NCBI RefSeq assembly: GCF_020026305.1
Contig: NZ_CP075691.1
Coordinates: 4,154,001-4,218,000 of the forward strand
Direction of reading: 5' to 3'
DNA from: Streptomyces sp. 135
GTDB taxonomy: Bacteria > Actinomycetota > Actinomycetes > Streptomycetales > Streptomycetaceae
DNA length: 64,000 nt
Shown: in pieces, positions 53,039 through 60,822 of the stretch
Numbering within the stretch: position 1 is the stretch's first letter
How the letters are laid out: each line of letters starts with the position of its first letter
The notes under the pieces: model-generated
Database searches by the model: none
Seen by the model: the letters and a program-made list of their open reading frames with translations, nothing else
What the model was told of the DNA's origin: nothing
Translations under genes and position numbers: made by a program

Positions 53039-54340
53039 TCACCGTTGAGGTTGTCCTCCGTCTGATCGAGAACCGCTCGCGCCCTCCTGGGAGATCATCG
53101 CGCCGTTCGAGGTGTCCTGCTGGATCGAGACCGAGGCGCCGATCACGGGGTAGACGGGCTGGCCGGTCTTGATCAGCTGCTGGGCGACGTGCTTCGCCTG
53201 GTTCACCGGGATCGCGAAGCCGAGGCCGATGGAGCCCGACTGGCCGGAGCCGCCGAGGCCGCCGCTGTCGGCCGGCTTGATCGCGGAGTTGATGCCGATG
53301 ACCGCGCCGCGCCCGTCCAGGAGCGGGCCGCCGGAGTTGCCGGGGTTGATGGAGGCGTCGGTCTGCAAGGCGCTCATGTACGAGCTCTTGCCGCTCTGCC
53401 CGCCGTCGCTGGAGGTCACCGGGCGGTTCTTGGCGCTGATGATGCCCGTGGTGACGGTGTTCGAGAGGCCGAAGGGGGCGCCGATCGCGATCGTGGAGTC
53501 GCCGACGGCCACGCGGTCGGAGTTGCCGAGGGCCAGCGGCTTCAGGTCGCCCGGGGCGTTCTTGAGCTTGATGACCGCCACGTCGTAGCCCTCGGCTCGG
53601 CCGACGACCTCGGCGGCGTACTTCTTGCCGTTGGAGAACGTCACCTGGAGCTTGCCGCCCTCGGCGGCCGATGCCACCACGTGGTTGTTGGTGAGGATGT
53701 GGCCCTGCTTGTCATAGACGAAGCCGGTGCCCGTGCCGCCCTCGCCGCTGCCGCTCTGGGCCTCGATGGTGACGACGCTCGGCAGCGCGTCGGCCGCGAT
53801 CCTGGCGACCGAGCCCGGCTCGCGCTTCAGGCCGGCGGGCGTGTCCGCGGCGGCGACCGTGGTCGAGCCGGTGTCGTTGTCGTTCCGCTCCGCCGCCCAG
53901 TAGCCGATGCCACCGCCGACACCGCCCGCGACCAGCGCGGCCGCGAGCACCGCGGCGACCAGGCCACCGCGCCGGCGCCCGGGCTTCGGCTCCTGCGGCT
54001 GGTACGAGGCGCCCCAGCCGGAACCGGAGCCGCCACCCGCGGCGTACGACGGAACGGCCGGCGGCTGCGGAGGCGGCCACGCGGCGCCTGCGGCCGCAGA
54101 ACCGGCACCCGCGCCGGCCCCAGCACCAGCACCCACTCCAGCCCCGGAATCAGCACCAGCCGTACCGGCACCAGCAGCCCCCGAAGACGCGGACCCCGCG
54201 GCCGCGGCACGGGAATCGGCGGCAGAAGCAGCGGAGTCGGCAGAGCCGGCGGAGTCGGCGGAAACAGCGGGAGCGTCCACCGGCACGGGAGGTGCGGACG
54301 GGGCCTTCGGTACCGCGTTGCCCTCGTTCTCGGTGCTCAC
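53039..54340 (-). CDS. HtrA/DegP-like membrane serine protease, truncated before the PDZ domain
   Basis: A protein of 433 residues from GTG 54340 (RBS GAGGAGAAG). A long Ala/Gly/Pro-rich cytoplasmic part (1-145) precedes one membrane segment (GGLVAAVLAAALVAGGVGGG). The trypsin-like domain has the full triad: ILTNNHVV (His), GYDVAVIKL (Asp) and GNSGGPLLDGRGAVIGINSA (Ser). The PDZ domain should follow. After ASVSIQQDTSNGAMISQEGA the frame ends in SGSRSDGGQPQR, and only a detached PDZ tail remains at 52916-53035. Either an assembly gap or a real deletion with frameshift. The protease domain could still act outside the membrane. Confidence 0.85.
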   Translation of the reverse strand: MSTENEGNAVPKAPSAPPVPVDAPAVSADSAGSADSAASAADSRAAAAGSASSGAAGAGTAGADSGAGVGAGAGAGAGAGSAAAGAAWPPPQPPAVPSYAAGGGSGSGWGASYQPQEPKPGRRRGGLVAAVLAAALVAGGVGGGIGYWAAERNDNDTGSTTVAAADTPAGLKREPGSVARIAADALPSVVTIEAQSGSGEGGTGTGFVYDKQGHILTNNHVVASAAEGGKLQVTFSNGKKYAAEVVGRAEGYDVAVIKLKNAPGDLKPLALGNSDRVAVGDSTIAIGAPFGLSNTVTTGIISAKNRPVTSSDGGQSGKSSYMSALQTDASINPGNSGGPLLDGRGAVIGINSAIKPADSGGLGGSGQSGSIGLGFAIPVNQAKHVAQQLIKTGQPVYPVIGASVSIQQDTSNGAMISQEGASGSRSDGGQPQR

Positions 54341-54534
54341 AGCTCTTCTCCTCGGTCCATGCTGTCGTGGCTGGCGTTCTCGGTCACGGCCTGGCTGTGC
54401 CAACTGTGCATCTGTATGCAGTCAGCTTTTCCCATGGGCTGTCAGGGCACCATAAGCCGAGCCTGTGTGTCCGGCGCTGCGAGACGCGGCCCTCCGGCGA
54501 GCCTGCGGGTACCCCGTGATGGCACCATGACGCG

Positions 54535-55377
54535 GTGACCCTCGCACGACAGCACCAGATCCAGGTCGTCGCCCACCGCGGAGCCTCCGAGGAGGCCCCC
54601 GAGCACACGCTGGCCGCGTACAAGAAGGCGGTCGACGACGGGGCGGACGCCCTCGAATGCGATGTGCGGCTCACCGCGGACGGCCACCTCGTCTGTGTCC
54701 ACGACCGCCGCGTCAACCGCACCTCGAACGGCCGCGGGGCCGTCTCGGCCCTCGAACTCTCCGACCTCGCCGCGCTCGACTTCGGCTCCTGGAAGCGGCA
54801 CCACGACGAGGCCGTGGAAGATGAGGGCCCGGACTGGGAGGGCCCCGCGGGCGCGGACACCTCCGTCCTCACCCTGGAGCGGCTCCTTGAGCTCGTTGCC
54901 GAAAGCAACGCCTCCGGCCGCCAGGTGCGGCTGGCCATCGAGACAAAACACCCCACACGCTGGGCGGGCCAGGTGGAAGAGCGCCTGCTCCTGCTCCTGA
55001 AGCGCTTCGGTCTGGACGCGCCGCCCTCGGAGGGGGCCTCTCCGGTACGGGTCATGAGCTTCTCGGCACGTTCGCTGCACCGCGTGCGGGCCGCGTCGCC
55101 GACGCTGCCGACCGTCTATCTGATGCAGTTCGTCTCGCCCCGCCACCGCGACGGCCGCCTTCCCCCGGGTGTACGCATCGCGGGTCCCGCCCTGCGGATC
55201 GTGCGCAACCACCCCGGCTACGTGGCCAAGCTGAAACGCGCGGGACACCAGGTGCACGTATGGACGGTGAACGAGCCCGAGGACGTCGAGCTCTGCGCCG
55301 AACTCGGTGTCGACGCGATCATCACCAATCGCCCAAGGCAAGTTCTGACCCAACTGGATCGTCTGGGACTCCGTTAA
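54535..55377 (+). CDS. Glycerophosphodiester phosphodiesterase
   Basis: A protein of 280 residues from GTG 54535. GDPD TIM-barrel: VVAHRGASEEAPEHTLAAYK (catalytic His and Arg), GADALECDVRLTADGHLVCV (metal Glu and Asp), then HDRRVNRTSNGRG (second His), RLAIETKHP and VHVWTVNEPEDVELCAELGV, DAIITNRP. It hydrolyses glycerophosphodiesters to glycerol-3-phosphate and an alcohol. No signal peptide, so cytoplasmic. It is divergent from the HtrA gene. The following RsbW-like gene is on the same strand, 140 bases later. Confidence 0.93.
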   Translation: MTLARQHQIQVVAHRGASEEAPEHTLAAYKKAVDDGADALECDVRLTADGHLVCVHDRRVNRTSNGRGAVSALELSDLAALDFGSWKRHHDEAVEDEGPDWEGPAGADTSVLTLERLLELVAESNASGRQVRLAIETKHPTRWAGQVEERLLLLLKRFGLDAPPSEGASPVRVMSFSARSLHRVRAASPTLPTVYLMQFVSPRHRDGRLPPGVRIAGPALRIVRNHPGYVAKLKRAGHQVHVWTVNEPEDVELCAELGVDAIITNRPRQVLTQLDRLGLR

Positions 55378-55517
55378 CTTCCGTTACAGGGAGTGCACCG
55401 GCGCGTTCGGTCCGTATTCGATCGTTACGAGTGCGTCACCGGAGGGCGATTGGCCGGTTTCCGGTCCAGTCCATTGGGGCATCCACACCGTGGCGTGGGG
55501 CAAAGGAGGTCTCGGGG

Positions 55518-56048
55518 GTGGCGTTGGTGGTGGCACGGGAGGTGCCCACGTCGTCGAGCATGGCCGTACCCCATGGCCCTGCGGGCGTGGGGGAAGCAAG
55601 ACACCGGATGCGGGATCAACTACGCATCGGCGGAGTGTCCGAGTCGGTCATCGACGATGCCGTACTGATCCTTTCGGAGTTGCTCAGCAATGCCTGCCGG
55701 CACGGCAGGCCGCTGGGCCGCGGAATGGTCGGCGACGGCGATGTACGAGCGGCCTGGCACGTCGACAAGACCGGTCGGCTGACGGTCGAGGTGACGGACG
55801 GAGGGGGCCCGACCCGCCCTGTTCCGGCCACGCCCTCGGTCACGGCGCACGGCGGCCGGGGGCTCAACATCATCTCGGCGCTCGCCGACACCTGGGGCGT
55901 ACGCGACGACGTGCACGGCGAGGTCACCGTCTGGGTCGTCGTGCAGGCAGGGCACCGCCCCGAGGATTTCGCTACGCGCGTCGCCGCTCCGTCGGCGGCC
56001 GCGCTGGCCGACCTCGCCTTCGCCGATCCCTTCGACGACTTGGACTGA
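55518..56048 (+). CDS. RsbW-like anti-sigma ATP-binding protein
   Basis: A protein of 176 residues. GTG 55518 follows AAAGGAGG by 8 bases. GHKL ATPase of the HATPase_c_2 type: ARHRMRDQLRIGGVSESVID, DAVLILSELLSNACRHGRPL (N-box with the Mg-binding Asn), TVEVTDGGGPTRPVP (G1), HGGRGLNIISALADTWGV (G2). Such proteins bind SigB-family sigma factors or phosphorylate their antagonists. A low-complexity linker after the domain ends in FADPFDDLD. The sigma partner is unknown. SigF and SigN are encoded in the same window. Confidence 0.87.
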   Translation: MALVVAREVPTSSSMAVPHGPAGVGEARHRMRDQLRIGGVSESVIDDAVLILSELLSNACRHGRPLGRGMVGDGDVRAAWHVDKTGRLTVEVTDGGGPTRPVPATPSVTAHGGRGLNIISALADTWGVRDDVHGEVTVWVVVQAGHRPEDFATRVAAPSAAALADLAFADPFDDLD

Positions 56049-56188
56049 AGACTGAGGACCACCGGACCACCGGAACCCACCTGACGCTCCCGGCGCCCCG
56101 GAGTGAATCCCGGCGGCCCTCGCACCAACGGCTAGGCTCGCGCCCGTACGCAAGAGAGCAAGAGAGCCGCAGCCGGGAGACACCCAAG

Positions 56189-57166
56189 ATGGCCAAGAAG
56201 CGCCCCCAGACCAAGGGCAAGCAGCAGCCGCCGCTCAAGGGCGGAGCCAACGAGAGCTATCCGGCCGTCGGCGCCCGCGAACCCTGCCCCTGCGGTTCGG
56301 GCCGCCGCTACAAGGCCTGCCACGGCAGGGCCGCCGCACAGGCGGTGGCCGAGCTGGTGCAGCGCCCCTTCGAGGGGCTGCCCGGCGAGTGCGACTGGGT
56401 CGCGCTGCGCGAGCTGGTGCCCGCCGCGACCGCCGAGCTGACGCTGCGGGACGGGCTGCCCGAGGGCGTTCCCTCGGTCACCCTGGCCACCGTGCTGCCG
56501 ATGGCGTGGCCCGCGCTGCGCCGCGACGACGGCTCGGTTCTGATCGGGCTGCAGAACGACACCTCGTCCGGCGACATCAGCCGCGACCTCGCCGACACCC
56601 TGCGGCGCGCGCTGGAGGCCGAGCCGGGCACACCGGTGCAGGGCCGCCGCGCTCCCGCCGACGGGCCGCGCCTCCAGGACGTGCTCGACGCCGAGGCGCC
56701 GTTCGAGCCGGTGGTGCACGCCGGGTTCGAGTTCTGGGTGCCGGACTCGGAGAACGCCACGCCGGAGGTCACCGCCTCCCTGGAGCGGGCGAACGCCGCC
56801 GCCATCCCGACCGTGAAGCTCTCGGGCGTGGACGCGGCGTACTGGTGCGAGACACCGGAGAAGAACCACCTGCGCTGGGTCATGCCGCACCCCGAGGAGC
56901 AGCTCCTGGACGCGCTGGCCCGGCTGCACGCGGCCGGCACGTCGAGCCTCGGTGAGGGCACCCGCCTCGTCGGCTCCTTCCGCGCGCACGGTGTCATCGT
57001 GCCGGTGTGGGACCTGCCGAGCGGCGTCGGCGCGGACGACATCGAGAAGCCGGCCGCCGAGTTCGCCGAGCGGCTGGCGTCGGCGCTCGCCTCCGACACC
57101 CCGCTGACCCCGGACGAGCGCAGGGCGCGTGGCGGCCTCACCAACCGCCAGGTCACGCTCAGCTGA
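56189..57166 (+). CDS. DUF5926 protein with N-terminal SEC-C zinc motif
   Basis: A protein of 325 residues from ATG 56189. A basic start (AKKRPQTKGKQQPPLKGG) precedes a SEC-C motif, EPCPCGSGRRYKACHG, which binds zinc as in SecA tails. The body is of the DUF5926 type: DWVALRELVPAATAELTLRD, VPSVTLATVLPMAWPALRRD, VLIGLQNDTSSGDISRDLAD, AGFEFWVPDSENATPEVTAS, AAYWCETPEKNHLRWVMPHP and the end RGGLTNRQVTLS. It is widespread in streptomycetes, and the function is unknown. A zinc-dependent link to ribosomes or SecB is a guess from the motif. Confidence 0.85.
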   Translation: MAKKRPQTKGKQQPPLKGGANESYPAVGAREPCPCGSGRRYKACHGRAAAQAVAELVQRPFEGLPGECDWVALRELVPAATAELTLRDGLPEGVPSVTLATVLPMAWPALRRDDGSVLIGLQNDTSSGDISRDLADTLRRALEAEPGTPVQGRRAPADGPRLQDVLDAEAPFEPVVHAGFEFWVPDSENATPEVTASLERANAAAIPTVKLSGVDAAYWCETPEKNHLRWVMPHPEEQLLDALARLHAAGTSSLGEGTRLVGSFRAHGVIVPVWDLPSGVGADDIEKPAAEFAERLASALASDTPLTPDERRARGGLTNRQVTLS

Positions 57167-57311
57167 CGCCTCCGGCCCGGCCGACGCGTCCACGTCACGC
57201 TGAGTCGGCACCGCGCGTCACACGCGGCTGACCCACCAGTCAGTCGGTGGGGAACGCGTGACTCCTGTCACAACTCCCCGTACTCGCAGGTAAATCCCTG
57301 TCCGGATAACT

Positions 57312-57396
57312 GAGATCGAATTTGCCAGGAGCCGATCTCTTGTTACCGTTCAGGTAGCCCGGTTGCTGGTGCATCCCCCGTCGCCAGCAACCGGGC
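57312..57396. ncRNA. Candidate structured RNA or attenuator, two consecutive hairpins
   Basis: Hairpin 1: GAGATCG (57312-57318) with CGATCTC (57333-57339); the loop contains CCAGGAGC. Hairpin 2: GCCCGGTTGCTGG (57357-57369) with its perfect complement (57384-57396) and a 14-nt loop. The 270-base gap holds no gene. Both strands could carry it. The second hairpin may simply be a shared terminator of the converging genes. Confidence 0.35.
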
Positions 57397-57439
57397 CCTT
57401 CCATGTCCGGGACCGGTTCAGGGCTCAACTGCCTTGAGG

Positions 57440-57964
57440 CTACGCCGAGTTGCTCCCCGAGCGCAGCAGCAGCGCCGCCGACTCACTGGCCGCGAACTCC
57501 GCCACCGCCGAGTACTCCGCCGCTTCCCCCACGGACCGCTCACGCGGGGTCTCACAGGCTCCCGGCTCGTCCCCCGCGCCCATCGCACAGTGCGTCTGTA
57601 CGGTGCGCCCGTCGGGGCCCATCACGGTCAGTACGGCGTTCAGGTCGTCGCCGGTGGCATTGCGGTAATAGGTACGGGCCCAGGTGTCGTGGCCCTGCGT
57701 GAGCACACAGGTCTGGGCCTCGATGCCGTCGGGGGAGGACAGTTCGGGCCCGCAGTGGGCCTCGGCGCTCGCTCCGGAGAGGCCCGGCAGCGAGGGTTCC
57801 GGTTTCTCCGCGGGGGACGGAGGGGTGTTCGAAGGGAGGGGCGAGGGGGCGGGGAGGGGCGACTTCGCGTCACCGTCGCCGACCGGCCCCGCGGACGCGC
57901 CGGCGAGCGGAAGGAGAACCGTGACGGCCACGACGCCCAGAAGCACGATCAGGCGGGGTTGCAT
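57440..57964 (-). CDS. Small secreted protein
   Basis: A protein of 174 residues from ATG 57964. Signal peptide (MQPRLIVLLGVVAVTVLLPL, cleavage near AGASAG). A Pro/Ser-rich spacer (about 30-65) is followed by a domain of about 105 residues with four cysteines: AEAHCGPELSSPDGIEAQTC, VLTQGHDTWARTYYRNATGD, DLNAVLTVMGPDGRTVQTHC, DEPGACETP, then AEYSAVAEFAASESAALLLR. The two Cys pairs suggest two disulfides and a beta-sandwich. Function unknown. It is probably co-oriented with the degenerate prim-pol gene 55 bases upstream. Confidence 0.75.
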   Translation of the reverse strand: MQPRLIVLLGVVAVTVLLPLAGASAGPVGDGDAKSPLPAPSPLPSNTPPSPAEKPEPSLPGLSGASAEAHCGPELSSPDGIEAQTCVLTQGHDTWARTYYRNATGDDLNAVLTVMGPDGRTVQTHCAMGAGDEPGACETPRERSVGEAAEYSAVAEFAASESAALLLRSGSNSA

Positions 57965-58019
57965 GGGCCGAACATAACGACAGGTGGGCGCGCGGCCCGT
58001 TCGCCGCGCACCCATTGGC

Positions 58020-58697
58020 CTACAACTCGGGTGCGCTCACACCCGTACGAGTGAGCGCGTCGACGACGGCGTCCACGACCGCCTCGACGCCGGGCACCCA
58101 GGGGGCGGCCGAGCCGGGCAGCGGGGCGCGCTCCCAGCGGACGGGCCCCTGACCCGTGCCGGAGGGGGGCAGGGCGAGATAGCCGCCCTCGCCGTGGAAG
58201 CGGAGCGAGCCGGGGACGTAGTCCTTGGCGTAGAGCAGCTCGCCCAACTGGGCCAGGGAGTAGGGCGCGACGAGCACATAGAGGCGGCTCTCCGTGGCGA
58301 CCACCGGGCCGAGCCTGATGCCCGCCTCGTCGAGCGCGGCGAGGGCGCGCCCGCCCGCGTCCACGGGGAGGCTGACGGCGCAGGGGGCACGGCCTCCCGT
58401 GGCGAGCACGATCGGGGCACCCGGGCGGTTGGTCCACCACCAGCGCACCATTCGCTCATCGGTGGTCGCGGCGAGCAGCCCCGGGTCGAGGGGGTGGGCG
58501 CCCGGCACCACACAGTCGGGGTCGGGGCAGGCGCACCGGCTGCCGTCACGCCGGTCGAGACCGACGCCCGGCAGGACGGGCCACCGCCACGCGGTCGCGA
58601 AGGTCAGGGCCGCGCCGATCTGTCCGGTACTCCGGCCGGGCTTCCTTCCCATTCGCCAGGACAGGAGCCTGCGTCGCCTTCCGAGGATCTCGCGCAT
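58020..58697 (-). CDS. Prim-pol-like protein with degenerate active site
   Basis: A protein of 225 residues from ATG 58697 (MREILGRRRRLLSWRMGRKP). The plan matches prim-pol N-domains: ALTFATAWRWPVLPGVGLDR, CACPDPDCVVPGAHPLDP (Cys cluster), RMVRWWWTNRPGAPIVLATG, AVSLPVDAGGRALAALDEAG, RLYVLVAPYSLAQLGELLYA and FHGEGGYLALPPS. The catalytic DxD of active enzymes is replaced by PVDAG, so polymerase activity is doubtful. Proteins like this are common in streptomycetes and usually labelled prim-pol. Three 12-bp iterons lie about 70 bases upstream of the start. Confidence 0.75.
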   Translation of the reverse strand: MREILGRRRRLLSWRMGRKPGRSTGQIGAALTFATAWRWPVLPGVGLDRRDGSRCACPDPDCVVPGAHPLDPGLLAATTDERMVRWWWTNRPGAPIVLATGGRAPCAVSLPVDAGGRALAALDEAGIRLGPVVATESRLYVLVAPYSLAQLGELLYAKDYVPGSLRFHGEGGYLALPPSGTGQGPVRWERAPLPGSAAPWVPGVEAVVDAVVDALTRTGVSAPEL

Positions 58698-58766
58698 GAG
58701 CGCTCGTTCCTTTCCGTTGCACGCCGGCGTGTGACGCCGGGGGGACTGCGGGCCACATCACACCAA

Positions 58767-58820
58767 GTGTGGATCACTACACCATGCGTGGATCGCTTCG
58801 ATCACTTCGTGTGGATCACT
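58767..58820. promoter_or_regulatory. Three iterated GTGTGGATCACT sites
   Basis: Copies at 58767-58778 (GTGTGGATCACT), 58786-58797 (GCGTGGATCGCT) and 58809-58820 (GTGTGGATCACT), spaced 19 and 23 bp. A second element GATCACTTCG also repeats. They lie upstream of the minus-strand gene starting at 58697. Confidence 0.6.
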
Positions 58821-59312
58821 TCGCTGTACGTACGAGCTGGCACATCCGACCCCAGCCTGCGGCATGGGGAACCACTCTGAACCGAGCGTTGACGTGGCGT
58901 GGGGTGGCGGCGCCTGGCGTTTGCCGTCGCGCGATATTGCTTGCCGCCTCCCCCACGGGAGGATGGGGCACGGTCGTCGTGAGTTAAGACGCCCGGCTCC
59001 TCCGCGAGGTTCCGGACGGGCCCCAACTGCCCCTGGTCATCACTGAGTACGTACCCAGCACGACCGCGGCAACGCTCTGCGGAACAACGTCAGTCGACCG
59101 CAATATGCCATAACCCAGCGCGGTTTTCAGCCAACTTAACAAGATCATTTACTGTGCTCAGAATTCCCGCGGACACCAGGAATCCCAGCCGGACAATGCT
59201 GGACATCCCCTCACCAGGGCGTGTACATCTGGAGACATTGCTGCCGGCGCAGAATGACATGGGGGTTTGCGATGCTATTGAGCATTACGCACCGGCCGGA
59301 AAGCCGTAAGCC
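58821..59312. other. Intergenic region upstream of the SpoIIE-type phosphatase gene
   Basis: About 490 bases with no credible gene. The stretch 59080-59210 is AT-richer than the surroundings (AACTTAACAAGATCATTTACTG) and probably contains the promoter of the downstream gene. No ribosome site stronger than GGAAAG is seen before ATG 59313. Confidence 0.4.
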
Positions 59313-60722
59313 ATGAACGCCCCGCACCTTCCGAAAGTGGCCGGAATCGATTCCACTGTTCCGCCACCCGCCCACACTGTCGCGCCCACCGCGCCCACCA
59401 CGCCCGAACCGGCGGCCTCCCCCACCCCCTGCGCCCCCGGCGCCGTGCTCCAGGACCGCCTCGCGGGCTGGGTCTCCGACCTCACCACGCTGCACGAACT
59501 CACCGAGCGGCTCGCCCGTACGAAGACCCTCGGCGAGGCCCTGCGAGAGCTCCTGGGGGCCGGTGCCGCCCTCGTCGGCGCCCGGCGCGGCCTCGCCGTC
59601 CTCGAACCGGCCGACGGGCTCGGCCCGGACACCACGACCGGCCTGGAGCTCACCCGCGCCGAGCTGGGGCACATCGAGACGGTGCCGCGCGGCGCGACGT
59701 CGTACGGCCGGATTTTGGACGCCCCGACGGCCGGCGCCCCCGGCCCCGCCACCGAGATCGTCCAGCCCGACCTGCTCGCCGACGACGGCCTCGACCCGCG
59801 CCACCGCGAGGTCGCCTCCCGCCTCGGCTACGCCGCGAGCTACGCGCTGCCCCTGGCCACCGAGGCGGCGGGCCGGATCGGCGCCGTGGTCTGGCTGTAC
59901 GACGAGCCCGCCGAGCCGGCCGAGCGCAGACGCCACCTCGCCGGGCGCTACGCGGCCTGCGCCACCGAGCACCTGGCCCGCCTGCTGGAGCTGGACCGGG
60001 CCCGCACCACCACCGCGACCCTGCGCGAGGAGCTCATGCCCGCGCGGCTGCCGCGGGTCGCCGGGGTGCAGCTAGCCGCACGGCACCGCACCGGGCCGCG
60101 CGGCGGCGGCGACTGGCACGACGCGCTGCCGCTGCCGGACGCGGCGCTCGGCCTCGCGGTGGGGTCGGTCACCGGGTCGGGGCCCAGCGCCGTCGCCGCG
60201 ATGGGGCGGCTGCGGGCCTCCCTGCGGGCGTACGCCGTGATGGAGGGCGAGGACCCCGTCGCCGTACTCTCCGATCTGGAGCTGCTGCTGCGGCTCACCG
60301 AACCCGCGCGGTCCGCCACCGCCCTCTTCGCCTACTGCGAGCCCGCCCTGCGCAAGGTCGTGCTCGCCGGGGCCGGGCACAGCCCGCCGCTGATCATCGG
60401 GGAGCGGCGCACGGAGTTCGTGGAGACCTCCCTGTCCGCGCCGCTCGGGATGCTCGCCTGCTGGGAGGCGCCGAGCGTGGAGATCTCCCCGGAGCCCGGA
60501 GAAACGGTGCTTCTCTATACCGACGGCCTGCTCCACCGCACCGGGGAGGCGATGGACCGGGCGTTCGCGCGGCTGCACGCGGCGGCGGCGAGCGTGCCCA
60601 AACCCCTCAGGGACGACCCGGGCGCCATCGCCGACCACGTCCTGCGCACGGTCCTCCCGGACGGGCTCGACACCGTGGACGACGAGGAGGACGTGGTCCT
60701 CCTCGCGGCCCGCTTCGCGTGA
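59313..60722 (+). CDS. GAF domain PP2C/SpoIIE-type serine phosphatase
   Basis: A protein of 469 residues from ATG 59313. A Pro/Thr-rich start is followed by a GAF-like sensor (about 70-215: LHELTERLARTKTLGEALRE, LGYAASYALPLATEAAGRIG). A SpoIIE-type PP2C domain follows (about 245-465: LMPARLPRVAGVQLAARHRT, GPRGGGDWHDALPLPDAALG with the metal GGDW-type motif, AAMGRLRASLRAYAVMEGED, AGAGHSPPLI, LLYTDGLLHRTGEAMDRAF). Residue changes such as VGSVTGSGPSA (usually VGDVxGxG) suggest altered metal binding. It could dephosphorylate an RsbV-type antagonist and so release a sigma factor. RsbW-like genes are at 55518 and 62348. Confidence 0.88.
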   Translation: MNAPHLPKVAGIDSTVPPPAHTVAPTAPTTPEPAASPTPCAPGAVLQDRLAGWVSDLTTLHELTERLARTKTLGEALRELLGAGAALVGARRGLAVLEPADGLGPDTTTGLELTRAELGHIETVPRGATSYGRILDAPTAGAPGPATEIVQPDLLADDGLDPRHREVASRLGYAASYALPLATEAAGRIGAVVWLYDEPAEPAERRRHLAGRYAACATEHLARLLELDRARTTTATLREELMPARLPRVAGVQLAARHRTGPRGGGDWHDALPLPDAALGLAVGSVTGSGPSAVAAMGRLRASLRAYAVMEGEDPVAVLSDLELLLRLTEPARSATALFAYCEPALRKVVLAGAGHSPPLIIGERRTEFVETSLSAPLGMLACWEAPSVEISPEPGETVLLYTDGLLHRTGEAMDRAFARLHAAAASVPKPLRDDPGAIADHVLRTVLPDGLDTVDDEEDVVLLAARFA

Positions 60723-60822
60723 GGCAACGGCCACGCGCGGTAAGTGGTCCTACGGCCCTGGGCCCCCTTCCGTACGCCCGTACGATGGAGGGTGGCCCAG
60801 TGTCGTACCTAGGAGGCAGACC

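Noticed and set aside
50990..59312. Integrated plasmid or AICE (prim-pol, iterons, tRNA-Ser as att site)
   Set aside because: No integrase, excisionase, Rep or transfer gene and no duplicated tRNA 3' end could be found near 52757-52841.
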